Source: Blastomussa wellsi
Lineage: Eukaryota; Cnidaria; Anthozoa; Scleractinia; Plerogyridae
Assembly (NCBI GenBank): GCA_947652115.1
Contig: OX393569.1
Coordinates: forward strand, 21,337,773 to 21,401,772
Length of the DNA: 64,000 bases
Direction of reading: 5' to 3'
Part shown: piece after piece, positions 33,741 through 46,400 of the stretch
Layout of the letters: the number at the start of each line of letters is the position of its first letter
Position numbering within the stretch: position 1 is the stretch's first letter
Translations under genes and position numbers: made by a program
The notes under the pieces: generated by a model
The model's input: the letters and a program-made list of their open reading frames with translations, nothing else
The model's database searches: none
Told to the model about the DNA's origin: nothing

Positions 33741-35548
33741 CTGTTCCGCGCCCGGCATACAGTATAGGGATTGTTCACTACTTAGTTGCTACAAAAGAAC
33801 GCTAAGTTAAAACAAACTGTAAGGTTACACTGCACGTTATTCCCTTACGAATTGATGTGATCAAAAACGTATTTTAAAGTTCTCGAAAAAGGTATTTGGA
33901 ATCATTGCATGCAAATTCATTTTGGTTTTCATTTGGTAACTTTGAAAGGAAGTTACAAAAACGTCAAAAAGAAAAAAAAGGTGTGCAACTCGAAAATAGA
34001 ACATGGTAGTTTTGAAAGTGTGATGTTTTTAGTTTTGTTATTCATATATTGAAATTTACGGGTACAATCAGCTTGTATACTTTTTCTTTATGATTATAGC
34101 AATTACAAATAAAATTGATGTTCAAAAACACTTATACGTTGAATTATGTACTTCGCATTCATTACTTCACCGCTGCAAAAGAAAATAGAAGTATCAACTG
34201 GCCGCGGCCGTTTTCTTGATAGGAGACAAAATTCTCTGAACGAACATTAAAGGAAATGCATAGGGATCGGTAAGGAGAATTGATACATGATCACGGTGAC
34301 TTTCTCTCGCCCCCTTGCCACTCACTATACACGGGTACAACTTCAAACAAATTATCGCATGTTTTGTTTTATTATTACAACACATCTCCCCCGTTTGGAA
34401 ACGTAATATACTTTTCTCTTATGGCGGAGTTAACAATGGTATATTTACAATCGATTTCGTCTGTATTAAAGACCAATTCACTTACCAAAAATTTCTAATT
34501 ATATTTGATTGCACATTTAAATTCTATTCGATAAAAAAATTGTAAATTCTTGCAACTCTGTCCTTTGATACCTGGTATTTCTGGAAAATATATATAGCAT
34601 TCTGCAAGGGATCGCTTTCAAAAACTAACTGAAAGCTATTCAAGGAACCGCAGAATCACTCTTTCTAAAGGATTTTCATAGAAAATATTTTGAATTTTCA
34701 TTTAAAAAATCCTCTTAAAATAACATCTTAAAATTCTTAAGGATAAAACCAGTGGAAAAATCCGACAAACAACTACAAGGATAAATCTTTTGATTCCCTT
34801 GGCAATCCTAAGTCCAGCTAATTATCGTTCGAGTTTCGTTGCCCTAGAATATATTGCAAAAATAGAACTAGAACTTTCAAGTCAAAAGGGATAACGCAGC
34901 GTCAATCCCAATTAATTTAAGATGAACTGGTTAACCCCTTTCTCTTCTAAGATCCCAATATGAATTCTCCCTACTGTAAGCCTCGCCTTTCTAATGAAGT
35001 TAGTTCAGAAAAATTCATTTCTAGACTTTAACAGATTTCCAGACCCTGTAATCTTTTTCCAGGACTTTCCAGTCCTGGAAAATGACAAAATAAAATTCAA
35101 GGACTTTCCAGGGTTTTCCAGGACCCGTACGAACCCTGATTATTATAATCATTCCACAAGGCCTTCAAGCACCTCAACAAGCGGCATTTCACATAGTCGT
35201 AACGAGCAAAGTCATAACCCAATTGTACCAACAACCAACTCATTGCGTGATGGCCAAAACCGACATATTGCATGACGGGATAGAATTGTTGCGAAAAAAT
35301 TCACTCATTGCGTGACGGGACAGAATCTTTGCGTAATACAGAATGGTTTCCGGTGATCCAAAGAAAAACTGAGGCCAGTTAAACCCTCGGACTAATAGGA
35401 TATTAGGGGTTACAACCTATTTACAAAATTGGAGGAATTATTTAAAACAATTTTCATTTGTCTTCTCTGTAAGCTATAGTACATCCCAGAGTGGCATTAG
35501 TTTCATGTTTACAATTTTCTCAAGCCATCTGCTTTAACAATAAGCCCT

Positions 35549-35726
35549 TTGCTGGATCCGGTCACATGGTACAAAATCAGCCTTGCTGGGACGCATAAAA
35601 ATGAAAGTTACGCAGTGGGAGATCCAGAACAAAGGAAAGACAAGCTTGACTGATCTTTCACTGCGTAACTTGCATTCCTTTGGGTACCAACATGGTTGAT
35701 TTTGTACCATGTGACCGGATCCTGCA
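35549..35726. repeat. Fold-back repeat, 178 bp
   Basis: The left arm TTGCTGGATCCGGTCACATG and following ATGGTACAAAATCA return in reverse at the right end (TGATTTTGTACCATGTGACC, then GGATCCTGCAA). A second inner pair around AAAGTTACGCAGTG and CACTGCGTAACTT suggests a nested structure. Non-coding. Confidence 0.75.
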
Positions 35727-35865
35727 ATAGGCCTATTGGTTCATGCTTTAGCGTGCACCATCGAGTTATGGTACACACAGGAAGTTTGGAGAGCACGAAA
35801 GAAGCGTAAGAGTTGCACGAGGCGAGACCTCTAGCTAACTCGACTCCGCACAGCTAAAAGCATGA

Positions 35866-36047
35866 ACCCATGGGCGGATATAGGGGAGGGATGCAAGGAA
35901 TGCGCGCTTCCCCCCTGACATGACCTGCGGCTTTTTGAACTAGTATTCTGCAAAAAAATTAAAAAACTATGTGGTTTATTGGTGGTTACGTCATTCCTTA
36001 GTGGTGCACCCCCTCCTAAGAAAAATCCTGGATCCGCCCTTAGAACC
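35866..36047 (+). mobile_element. CGGATC-ended MITE, copy 1
   Basis: It shares TGACCTGCGGCTTTTT, CTAGTATTCTGC, CCTTAGTGGTGCACCC and AAATCCTGGATCCGCCC, in the same order, with copies at 40995-41158 and 43616-43766. Such three-fold repetition within one window marks an abundant non-coding element. Confidence 0.75.
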
Positions 36048-36175
36048 AATTGTTTCATGAAACCCGCCCCAGAAAAATAAAATAAACGCGAATAGCTATG
36101 CTATCAGCACGCTTAGGTGTACTGAATTTGATTGCGCGGCTTTGCTGCCTATTCTGTAATTATGCCGTGATGTTG

Positions 36176-37028
36176 TCATAAATTTTCGTCTTCGGATTTG
36201 TCTACCGACGCGTTTATATCTCCTATTTGAAGCTCTTCAGTCACGCGGCCATTGCGTGACCTATCCAAAGAACCTGGTGACGAGGGAGTGTTTGTGGGAG
36301 GCATGCGCGGTGCATCTTCCAAGACTTCAAACTGCGCGTACGTTTCTGACATATCGATAACCCTTTCATTTAGTATCCATTGCTACAAGAAAAAAGGACG
36401 ATCACAATGATTTCTGTAAACACGTCTAACCACGATTAATACCACTGATCATGTCGATAAATATTCACTTTTATAATATAGATAGGACTCTGCGCGAGCT
36501 CTGATTGGTCAAAAACCCATGAAAAAGCGAAAAAAGCGTGTTTTATTGTTTTTCGTCAGCTTTGCTATAGAGAAAATTCGCAAGGGATGGCGGCGAACAT
36601 TTTCTATAAAGAAATTCCGGACAAAATTCTGAGTCAAGCTGCAGAGATTGTAAAAGAAGCTTCTAAGTTCGAGATGAAAGTACAAGAAGCGAAATTAAAT
36701 TGCTTCAGTTTATCGATCGTGCGTGTTTTGGCGTTTTTACTCGCGGCGTAGAAGAAAACACTCGCCTGCGGCTCGTGTTTTCTACATTTCCCTCGTGTTC
36801 TCAAATGTCCGTCGTGTTTTATGACAGTATAATACATGGCTTAGGCTTCTTTATTTGTTAAATAACATCAACTCATACCTGGACTTCATCTGCGTACATT
36901 TTTATACTCAGATCCATTTTGGTTTTGGAACGTTTTCCAATATACTTTACCTGCAATAAAATGATGGAAATGAAGCAATAACAATAATAATAATAATAAT
37001 AATAATGATGATGATGATGATGATGATG

Positions 37029-37073
<45 letters not shown>

Positions 37074-37999
37074 TAATAATAAAATGTCTCGATGCTTTTT
37101 ACAACTAAAAAAAGAGCTCTCGCGAAACAGGTAAGTTTTCAAAGCCCTTTTAAAACTATCAACAGAGTTGCTTTGTCTAATGGCAAGCGCTAGCTGATTC
37201 GGAGCAATTGCTGCAAAAGATCTATCTCCGTAGGTAACAGTCCCTAAGTCCCTATGGTGAGAGAAATGCTGGGCTGAATCATAGAGAGCAGCACGTTTTA
37301 ACGTTTTTCAAAACTTGTTCTTGTCACATTCTTTTTATAACAAATTGCTTCATAAAAATTCTATTGAATTGAACAGATCACAATGTTTATATTCACCATA
37401 ATAAGGGACGTTTCCCGTAGTTACTATGCGATTTGGTGATTGCACAGCTTAAATGACCATGCTCAAAAACGCGGTGTGAGAAGTTTAAATAACAGTACTG
37501 TATTCTTACAAACTGGTTAGGCTGCAGGTCGTTCGGCACAAACTCTTCGCCCAAGGCCCGGAGTTCTGCATAAGTAACTGTAATTTCTTTCCGGATCTTC
37601 ATGTCCTCTGTCGAGAAGCAAAATGTTCTGGTGTCAACCGGGCGGGGTATTCAAAGTAGCCACGAGGCATTCAGTTGTACTGGCGCTGATTTGATTAGTA
37701 GAGAGGTATGGAAAACCAATTAAAAGACAACTTGTCAATTTATTGGACGGCGCGGCATGTGCTCTACTCCGTAGATCGTGAAAAAAAAACTGCGAAAGTC
37801 TTTATTTCAAAGTTTGTCGGCTTTAAACGGGTGGACAACAGAAAGTAGTCGCAATTCTTTGTAAATACGAACAGAAGTAATGAGTAAATCACTTTAGTTA
37901 GGTCAGCTTACCTTTCTCGTCTGTAGGATGTTCTTTACGATATGCAATTCTGAAGAGGAATGCTTCAAGAATAAACGCCACTATGATAGTCATAACAAC
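36176..37999 (-). CDS. TPCN1: TPC exons 25-28: S6 end and C-terminal tail
   Basis: Residues 611-764. Exon 25 completes S6 (IIVAFILEAFLFR), exon 26 is a soluble helical tail, exon 27 carries the TPC1 hallmark KRSKTKMDLSIKMY, and exon 28 ends the protein with an acidic stretch DKSEDENL and TGA at 36178-36176. The intron between exons 26 and 27 contains a pure ATT/ATC-type microsatellite (about 36982-37084). The last exon contains PTNTPSSPGSLDRS, a likely phosphorylated region. No polyadenylation signal was assigned. Confidence 0.9.
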
Positions 38000-40367
38000 C
38001 TGATAAAAACACACAGAACAATAATTGGGAATCAGTGAGAGAATACGCGGCACGCTACAAAAACAATATTCATTTCTACTATTGCACGCTGAGTTAGCGC
38101 TTCTTCAAATGAGCACGGTTGACCCGGTTACCGAGATCGCTCCCCCTCCCCCCCTAAAAAAAATTCACAAAAATCTGACCGTATTAACGGGGTTGCACTG
38201 CAAAATAATGATTTTTTCCTAGATTTCTTCTACATTAGATATACACTGCATCAACGCTATCCGCCAATCCGCCTTATCCTTCCTTTAGAAGCGTAAACGC
38301 GGCTAAAATGGCCACTTTACTTACCATGGTGACAATGTAAAAAGACATGAAGAATATCCTAGCCCAGTCTGATGTCACGAACACAATCCCTTCCTAACAA
38401 TGATAACATGAACAAAATCAAAACCGAACAAACAGATATAAAGAAAAGAACAACGTTCGAATTCAACCATCAAAATCAGGGTTTTCTAACACAACCACCA
38501 CAGGGCACCGGGCGATTTGCCCAGCAGACGACATCATTCCACAGGGATCACAGGGACTGTCATTTAGCCTCCAGAAAGTAGACGATTAGTTGTCAACAAC
38601 TAAATGTCATCGACAAATAATTCTGTCCAACGCAAAAATTTTAAATATTGGAGTGTTAGTTGAATATATAACAATTATTCCATGAGCCCGCGTTGGATAT
38701 GAAGTGATAAAATAACCAACGAGCGCGTAGCGCGAGTTGGTTATAATCACTTCATATCCAACAAGGGCGAATGGAATAATTGTTTTAGTAAATTCTCAAA
38801 CCGGGTTTTGCGGCCGATTTTTATTTACACAATTTTATAAAGCGTAAAATAAAAACTTGGCGCACTATTTTCCATATGACGTAAAACTCCGACTATTGGC
38901 TCATAGTCGGAGTTTTTTAGCCGATCAAAAAAGCTAGAAATGCAATAGTCGGAGCTGAGAATATACTAATAATTATTAAGCCAGTCCAGCGAGAGTTAAC
39001 GGTTTGAGAACTAACGCTCACTACACACACTTATAACGTAGCAGTTGTCGACAACAAAACCAATCATTACACACACGGGAAAACCAGTAAAAAAGTAGTT
39101 CTCGGCAAAAAGAATGCTTCGTAGCTGTCGATAACATTTGGTTGTCGATGTCAAATATTTGTCTAGTGTGTGGAGGCCCTTGTTGCATTTGAGCTTGCTT
39201 AGTATCATGGGATAAACAGCTTCTGGTGTATCCTTACCATAATTATCATCCAGTTATTGACCACCGTCAGCTCAAACAATGTCACTGAAAATAACATGAA
39301 CAGAAAATATAACACAGGCACATTACCCATTTTGTTCGGTGGCAAGAATCTGTGACCGGCATCTTTTCGGACTTGCGACGTTCTCAGAATAGTAATTCTC
39401 TTTACAGTGTGCCATATATTTCTTTACATTCTAGTTTTGAGAATTTCGCTGCCTGAAGACAGTCTTCCCCAAATTTGATGATTTACTTTATTCTCGCCAC
39501 CCTTCTGTTAACAGTGTATTGACATTGTAAGGAGAAATCAGATTTTGATCGCTCTGGAGAACTAACTGAATGATAAAAGAGTTGAAACTAGCCGGCAAGA
39601 TGATTCAACGAAAGACACCCACCATACGAATGCAGCAAATCGTTGAAGTTGTTTAAATAATAGTATCCGTATTCCTTATATTCCTCTTCCCATGAAGTGT
39701 TCCTATACAAAGCAATAGATGAAAACATTGGACAACCTTGCTCAATACCATCTCCCTTGCACTCAGACCAACTGAAAACCATCATCACAACTTGTCCTCA
39801 GTGCTGCAGGACAGACTCCTTCCCAGTCCCTTATTTTATACTATTTTGTCTTGATTTTCTCTTAAGACTGGGGAGAAATGATGTCATTTCAGCCTTGGGA
39901 GGCTGCGATTTGAAAATGTTTATTAAAACTATCTATCTATCTATATCTATCTGAAGGTTGCGGGGTAGTCTTCCCTTGATGCAATGCGTTCTAAAAAGCG
40001 ACTGGGAACGAGTCTGGCTCTTGGATTCATAGTACTTCCGGAAGACGACGATTTTCAGCTAGTAAGACACGTCACAGTTGAATCTTGATAACCTGTGATA
40101 ACTTGAATCTCCCGCTAAGTCAAACGACTTCCGATCCCCCCCTCCCTGAAGCTTTGAGTTTATATCGGGCTTTAAGAGTACTTGGAAAAAGAATTCCGAG
40201 TTCTTCAAACAATAGTTGAATCTATGACCATCCGCACACCTGTCGGACGCTCCACCAATAAGCAGCATTATTATTCATTCAAGATATTTCCCCGTTTCTA
40301 ATTGGTTACACCCACACGCATAATTCACCATAACCAGCTGCTGTTCACCAAATTTGGAAAGAATCTT

Positions 40368-40403
<36 letters not shown>

Positions 40404-43400
40404 GCTGCAGATTATTGAACCATTGACCGAGGAAACTTGGGAACGAGATTGTGTTATTTTTAGTGAGCAGAAAAACAGAGAGCGAAATGGCGAAACTCTT
40501 TTAAGAACGGGGAAATATTTTGAATGAATAACAAAGCCTTCAGCCTCTGTGGATAACACCCTCCTTGATCTGCAGCATTCTTCATATCCCACTCAGCCTC
40601 ATTCAATAATTGCTAAATAAGCTACAAGAAACTCGTGGTAGCTAGGCTACATAATAGCTCCGTCTGTCTTGTCTCTTTTTTTAATCTGCTTTTCATTTTT
40701 TATATATTTATTTACACAGGGTCTACGTTGATATATCAGTTGTTAGTTACCCTGTATAAAATAACTTTTATTATTATTATAACAAGATTCAAAACTTGGG
40801 TCACACTTACTGGCAACAGTTCTTCAGTTGAAGACCAGAAAAGCATTCTATTGCAATGATTCCAAACGAGTAATACAGTAAAAGAATAACTATAGTCACC
40901 CTGAAAGGAAAAAAAATGTGAATCTCAATTCTCAAAACAGTATACTACTACCTTACTATAATGAACTGACCTGAAGAAGTTCAAGGGACGCAGGGACGGA
41001 TCTAGGGGGAGGGTGCAGGGGGTGTGCACCCCCCCCCCCCCCCCGAGATGACCTGCGACTTTTTAATATAACAAGTATTCTGCTTACGTCACCCATCAAT
41101 TACGCATTCCTTAGTGGTGCACCCCGTCCTGAGAAAAATCCTGGATCTGCCCCTGCGACGAACAAAACCCTGCGACAGTTCCGAGATTAGCCGTAGAGGG
41201 TTTGATTTCTCCTCAATTTACGTCAAAATTGTCTTAAAAGCGGCATGTGTTGCGTGAGACATGTCACGCAATTCAACACTGTACACACGAGAGCACTATT
41301 GCCATAGTCACCGGTAGCAATGGACTATCAACCAGATGTGTCTGAACACCTTACCTGGCCATTCGCGGTAATAACACTCCCATTGTCTCAAACACATCAC
41401 GGTACCTCTGCTTTAACTTGAAAAGCCTGCAGAAAAAAGCAGGCAAAAAAGCATCAAATCTCTGAGTAAGTAACTTGTCTTGGTTTGAGAGGTGGAGGTG
41501 ACATATGCAAAGAAAGTGAAATATAACTGATTGAAGTACTCACAACAAAAGTCTCAGAGGCCTCAGACAAACGATGAAACTGAACGATGTTGAAACTGCC
41601 CCAATGAAACCAGCAAGAGTCACAAAAAAGTCAAAGCTGAAAGAAGCAAACAGTTTGCTCTATAATTGGGCATACCATAGACTGGTTAACAGACATCTTT
41701 TTACTAGCATTGTGTACTAGTCCAGGTAGCATCCCTTTACCTACTAGAAGATGGGTATCCATGTTCTATAAGAAAATAATGCCCGCTTGAGGTCTAGAAA
41801 AGCTGCTAGTGATGCCCGAGCCGTTAGGCGAGGGCATTCAGCTGCTTTTCTAGACCTCAAAAGGGCATTATTTTCTTATAGGACATTGGGAAACCCATCT
41901 TCTAGCTGGTTTAGAATATAGCATTAAAAAATCCTACAAAATCATTGTTCGTGTAGCTCCTTGTTCGCTCAATCGCTTGTCCACATTTTCGTCTCCCCAG
42001 TCACCTGAACTTATTTCATTAATAGTTGTTTTAGCAGCCATAATAAAGGCAACTTTTTAAAAAAGATTTTTGCTGCCATCTTTTTTACATTCGCAACGCA
42101 ACATAAGCTACATCCGGGGTACCGGGCTTCTATAGTTTTTGCCCATGTTCTATTAAAAATAAAGCCCGCTGAGATTCCATGGCGAGCATACAGGGCTATA
42201 TTCTAAACTGTAACATAACATCCAATGGACTTTCTATATAAAGCGCAATGTATAAAGAATTGACTCTATATTATGGATATTGTAATGTAAACACAGTAGT
42301 GAAAGGACTGTCGATTAATTGTGTTTTTACTTTGTCATTCACTTTGTAATAATTATCAATAAAGGGCAAAATTACTGAGCGCTGATTGGTTGAGAGAGAG
42401 GGCATTTTTTCTTAATCGAGGGCATTTTTAGTAATCAAGAGAGGGCATGATTACCTGTTAATGATTGGCTAATCCGTTAATTGCCGTAGCGCTAAACAGG
42501 CTTCCCAGATAAAAATAGACTGCGCGCGCGATTTTCCTTCGTATAAATTTTGCCCTTTATTGCCCTTAATTGCCCTCGTCGCTTCGCGACTCGGGCAATT
42601 TTGGAAAATTTTGAAAACTCTCGTGCAATTAATCCTTAATAGTACTTGGCCTCATGTGATTACCTATACTAATAATAATAATAATAATAATAATAAATCC
42701 AATGGACTTTCGCCCGCATACAAACAGACAAATTGTCCCCAACGGCATAAAAATACTCACATATTCCAGCCGGAGAGGAAGTACTTCCTAAAACCAAGAC
42801 CTATCAGTTTGAGTGCAGCTTCAGCTGTGTAAACTGAAAATGAAGATCAAAAAATCTCATCAAATCAACAAATGTACTTACTCCAATGAGAAATTCTTCA
42901 AAACCAGTTTAGCAATCTGAATACTGCATACTCGGTAGCCTGGGTGCAAGTCGTCGTGTTTAGTAACTGTTTCTAAAACATGCAAACCAACTCACTAGAA
43001 ATAAAGACAATGTGGTACCAACTGAGTTCTTGTCTTTTATAGGCTCGTTCATTTTGTGGAGTTTCTGAAAATACAGCAAAGAATTAATCCCAGCAATCAA
43101 ACACCCACCGTATTAACTCGCTTTAATCCAATTTAAAGTTGGCATATAGGGCATCCAAGATAAAGGAAGTCCCCCACTTTGTTTGTTTGTTATCCCATTT
43201 TAGGCCATACAATATTTCTTTGAAATTCAAAAAATTCCACTTGAAAATGAATGAATAATTTGCAGATAAACAAAGAAGAAATTCTCCAGAGAGCATAACA
43301 TGATCTGAAATGGGCAATTTTCATGCGAAGCTGAAGACCTGTCTATTGACTGGCAATCCACCCATGCACTTCGGAAAATGGCCACCTGACACACTGACAA

Positions 43401-46400
43401 GGCAGGAGGGGAGGGGAGGATTGGGGGAGGGGTCAGTAAATAACACTGAACATCGCAGAAAGCTATTTACTTACTGGAAAACACCACAATATCAACAATA
43501 AAGGAAATCCCGTTTGCAATGATCACCGCATCTATACAAAAGCACAAACCAATTATCAGTAATCATGTTCAGTCTTTTCAGTTCAGTTATTGAGCACGTT
43601 TCCACAGCAAAGTAACAGGGGCGAATCTGGGGGGATGGTGCAGGGGGTGTGCACCCCTCCACCCCCAAGATGACCTATGACTAGTATTTTGCTTACATCA
43701 CCCATCAGTTACGTCATCGCTTAGTGGTGCACCCCTCCTAAGGACAAATCCTGGATCCGCCCCTGAAGTAAGCACACTTCACAGGCAGGGAAGCCATTTA
43801 TAATATTATGATCCCCGAAATCGTGAATAAAACGTGTTGTGAAAATTGCATGTAACATTATATTAACATTACAATACAATACAAACTTTAAAGACACTCC
43901 CTAAAAGGGGTTTTCAGTGACAAAAATAAGAATTTTAAAACTAACAATAGCGTTAAAAACAGACACCGAAGGAAAAAAATTCATAAAATAATAACTGTAC
44001 AAAAGATTAAGAACTGGAAAACTTACAAATAATGTATTCAAAAGCTTTTTGTGTTATCAGCCATCGGATACCTGTGGGAAAAACAAAGCGACTTACATTG
44101 CTTGTAAATGATGGTGGAAAATAAACCAAGAATAAAAACAGCGATCACAGAGGTTTCTTGCTTAGCCACAAGGAGACTGGGGTATAACAAAACCTTCACA
44201 ATTTGCCAAAAAAGTACTCTATGTCTATTCTCACACACTCAGACAAAAAGAAAGAAACTTGGCTAGAATCTAAAAAATTGTGCCAAATAGAGTTTAGTGG
44301 AGCAACAATGGCACAGAGAGAGGGATGGAAAAAGAAAGGCTCAGGTATGTTGTAATCTTGACTGAAGAGAGGCAGGGATTCCTAAGTTGCTGGACAATTC
44401 TACATTTGTAATGCGAGTCTCCCATAATATTTATATCACACTGTATCTCATTTAACTGTGTCATTCTACTTTTACCTTTGATAGTGCGGTAGAGACAGTT
44501 AAATGGTTTGAGACAGGTAAACCACTGATTATAGTGCTCTGTCACCTATAAAAGAAACAGCAAGTATACAAACATGTCTTGTGTTAAAGGGATACTGTCA
44601 CAGTATATTTGCATCATTTTAAAATGCTGAAATAAAAAAAGTCCCTGCATCAATAGAAACCCAAACATAATGGTGCAGTTTTGTTTCGTAGGACTATACC
44701 AGTATGCTGAACCTGTTTTTTGCCACCTATCACTTAGGATGACAAGGATGGAAGTGGATTAAAATTTGAAAAAACTAGCCAGTTGTTTCAAATTCTAGAG
44801 CCATTCCTTGAAAATATCCCCAGAAAGTAATTATGGTTTGCTATCTGAGCCAAAATTTGTTTGATATCTTCCTGTTTGTTGTCCATCAGCACCATTTTGA
44901 GCATAAGTTAAGGTACCAGGTTATGATTTTAGCAATGAATGAAGCTGAAAACAGCAAAACCCCTGCAGCAGTCCCCCTTTAATAAGTTCCCTTTTGTTAT
45001 GCTAGCCATTTGTCAGCGTGAAAGACAAATAACTATCCATGTCAACACTTGTGGGGTATAATAAATTGTTTTAGGATGTTGTACAATGTCCTAGCCATTA
45101 TGTAACAAAAAGCTTTAGTTTTCACTACAGGGTGTGCACACTAACAGGTTGTGGGCACACTATCACAACGTGGGACCTGAGCCTGGTTGTTCAAATGGCA
45201 GATAACGAAATCCACCAAAACAAATTACTATCTAGTGAATAAGTGTTAATAAAACCAAATACTTTATGATATACTGAACTGTGAGGTGGCTTAATTAAGC
45301 AACAACTCAAACTGATACATAGTGGATGCTCCTTGGACTAATTGTAAAGCATTATCTCTGGAAAGATTGTGTGATGAGTTCGGTGAGAGTCATACCTAGG
45401 ACACTAAACAAATGTACAGTGCAACACAAATTAGAGACAAAATACAGGGAAACAACAGCTGATACAAAAAGTACATACCTGCTTCCACTTCATCTCGCTA
45501 TTCTCAAACACATGATAGAATTCATCCAGGCTAATAATAAATGTTGAAAACGTGGCAGTAAGAAGCAAGACCATGTGAAATGATAAGTAAAAGGGAAAGT
45601 CTGCTTCAAACCAAGTGGCCCACACCACCAGGGCTTATCTTGTCTACGGCTTCTGTAGAAACGATAAGTACTAAAAACGAAAGGCATTTCAGGCTTGGGA
45701 TATATTGGAAAGGAAGGCTTGTGAGCAATAAGAGGGAAGGACAAGGTTAGTAGCACCACGACCTTTCCCCCCCCCTCCCCAAGGATATTAGCCTACCCCC
45801 TCCAAAGTACATTGTACCATGTCTTTTAGGCAATAATATAATTTGGTTTTATCAACTGGGTTGATAATGTGAATTGGCCACCGTAAAGAGATTCGAGAGC
45901 TGACGTTTCGAGCATTAGTCCTTCGTCGATTCGCTCCGACGAAGGGCTAACGCTCGAAACGTCAGCTCTCGAATCTCTTTACAGTGGCCAATTCACATTA
46001 TCAACCCAGTTGATAAAACCAAATCATATTGTTATACTTCCCACCGACGCAGCACTACCATTTCTTTAGAAACTTACCCCTCTTTTAGGCAATAATTTGG
46101 TTGCAATTTTTCGGAGGATGGAAAGCACATTTAAATACCATTACTATAGTATATTACTTAAACTCTGACTTGGACTTGAATTTGAGCCCTACATGCTTCA
46201 ACCACAAGGCCACACCAATCAGTGGAAATTCAGTTAACCCATCATATAATTGGCATCTTAGTTACTCTGTAATCCATATAGTGCACACCTTACCATTGCA
46301 TCAATTTAATATGAACATTTAAAATAAATAGCAACCAAAAATCATTGCTTCTTGTTACCTCAGTTGCCTTCTTTGACTTGTATCTAACGATTTGAAAACA

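Larger units (their letters stand above)
33741..36175. other. Region between the CaaX cluster and the channel gene
   Basis: No supported gene. It contains the 3' flank of the 30069 gene, a fragment with repeated CCAGGACTTTCCAG near 35060-35140 (common repeat debris), a fold-back at 35549-35726 and one copy of a CGGATC-ended MITE at 35866-36047. The 3' UTR of the minus-strand channel gene also falls at its right end. Confidence 0.4.

Noticed and set aside
36873..37142. Minus-strand frame with long Tyr and His runs
   Set aside because: Produced by the trinucleotide microsatellite; only its last part is real, as TPC exon 27.
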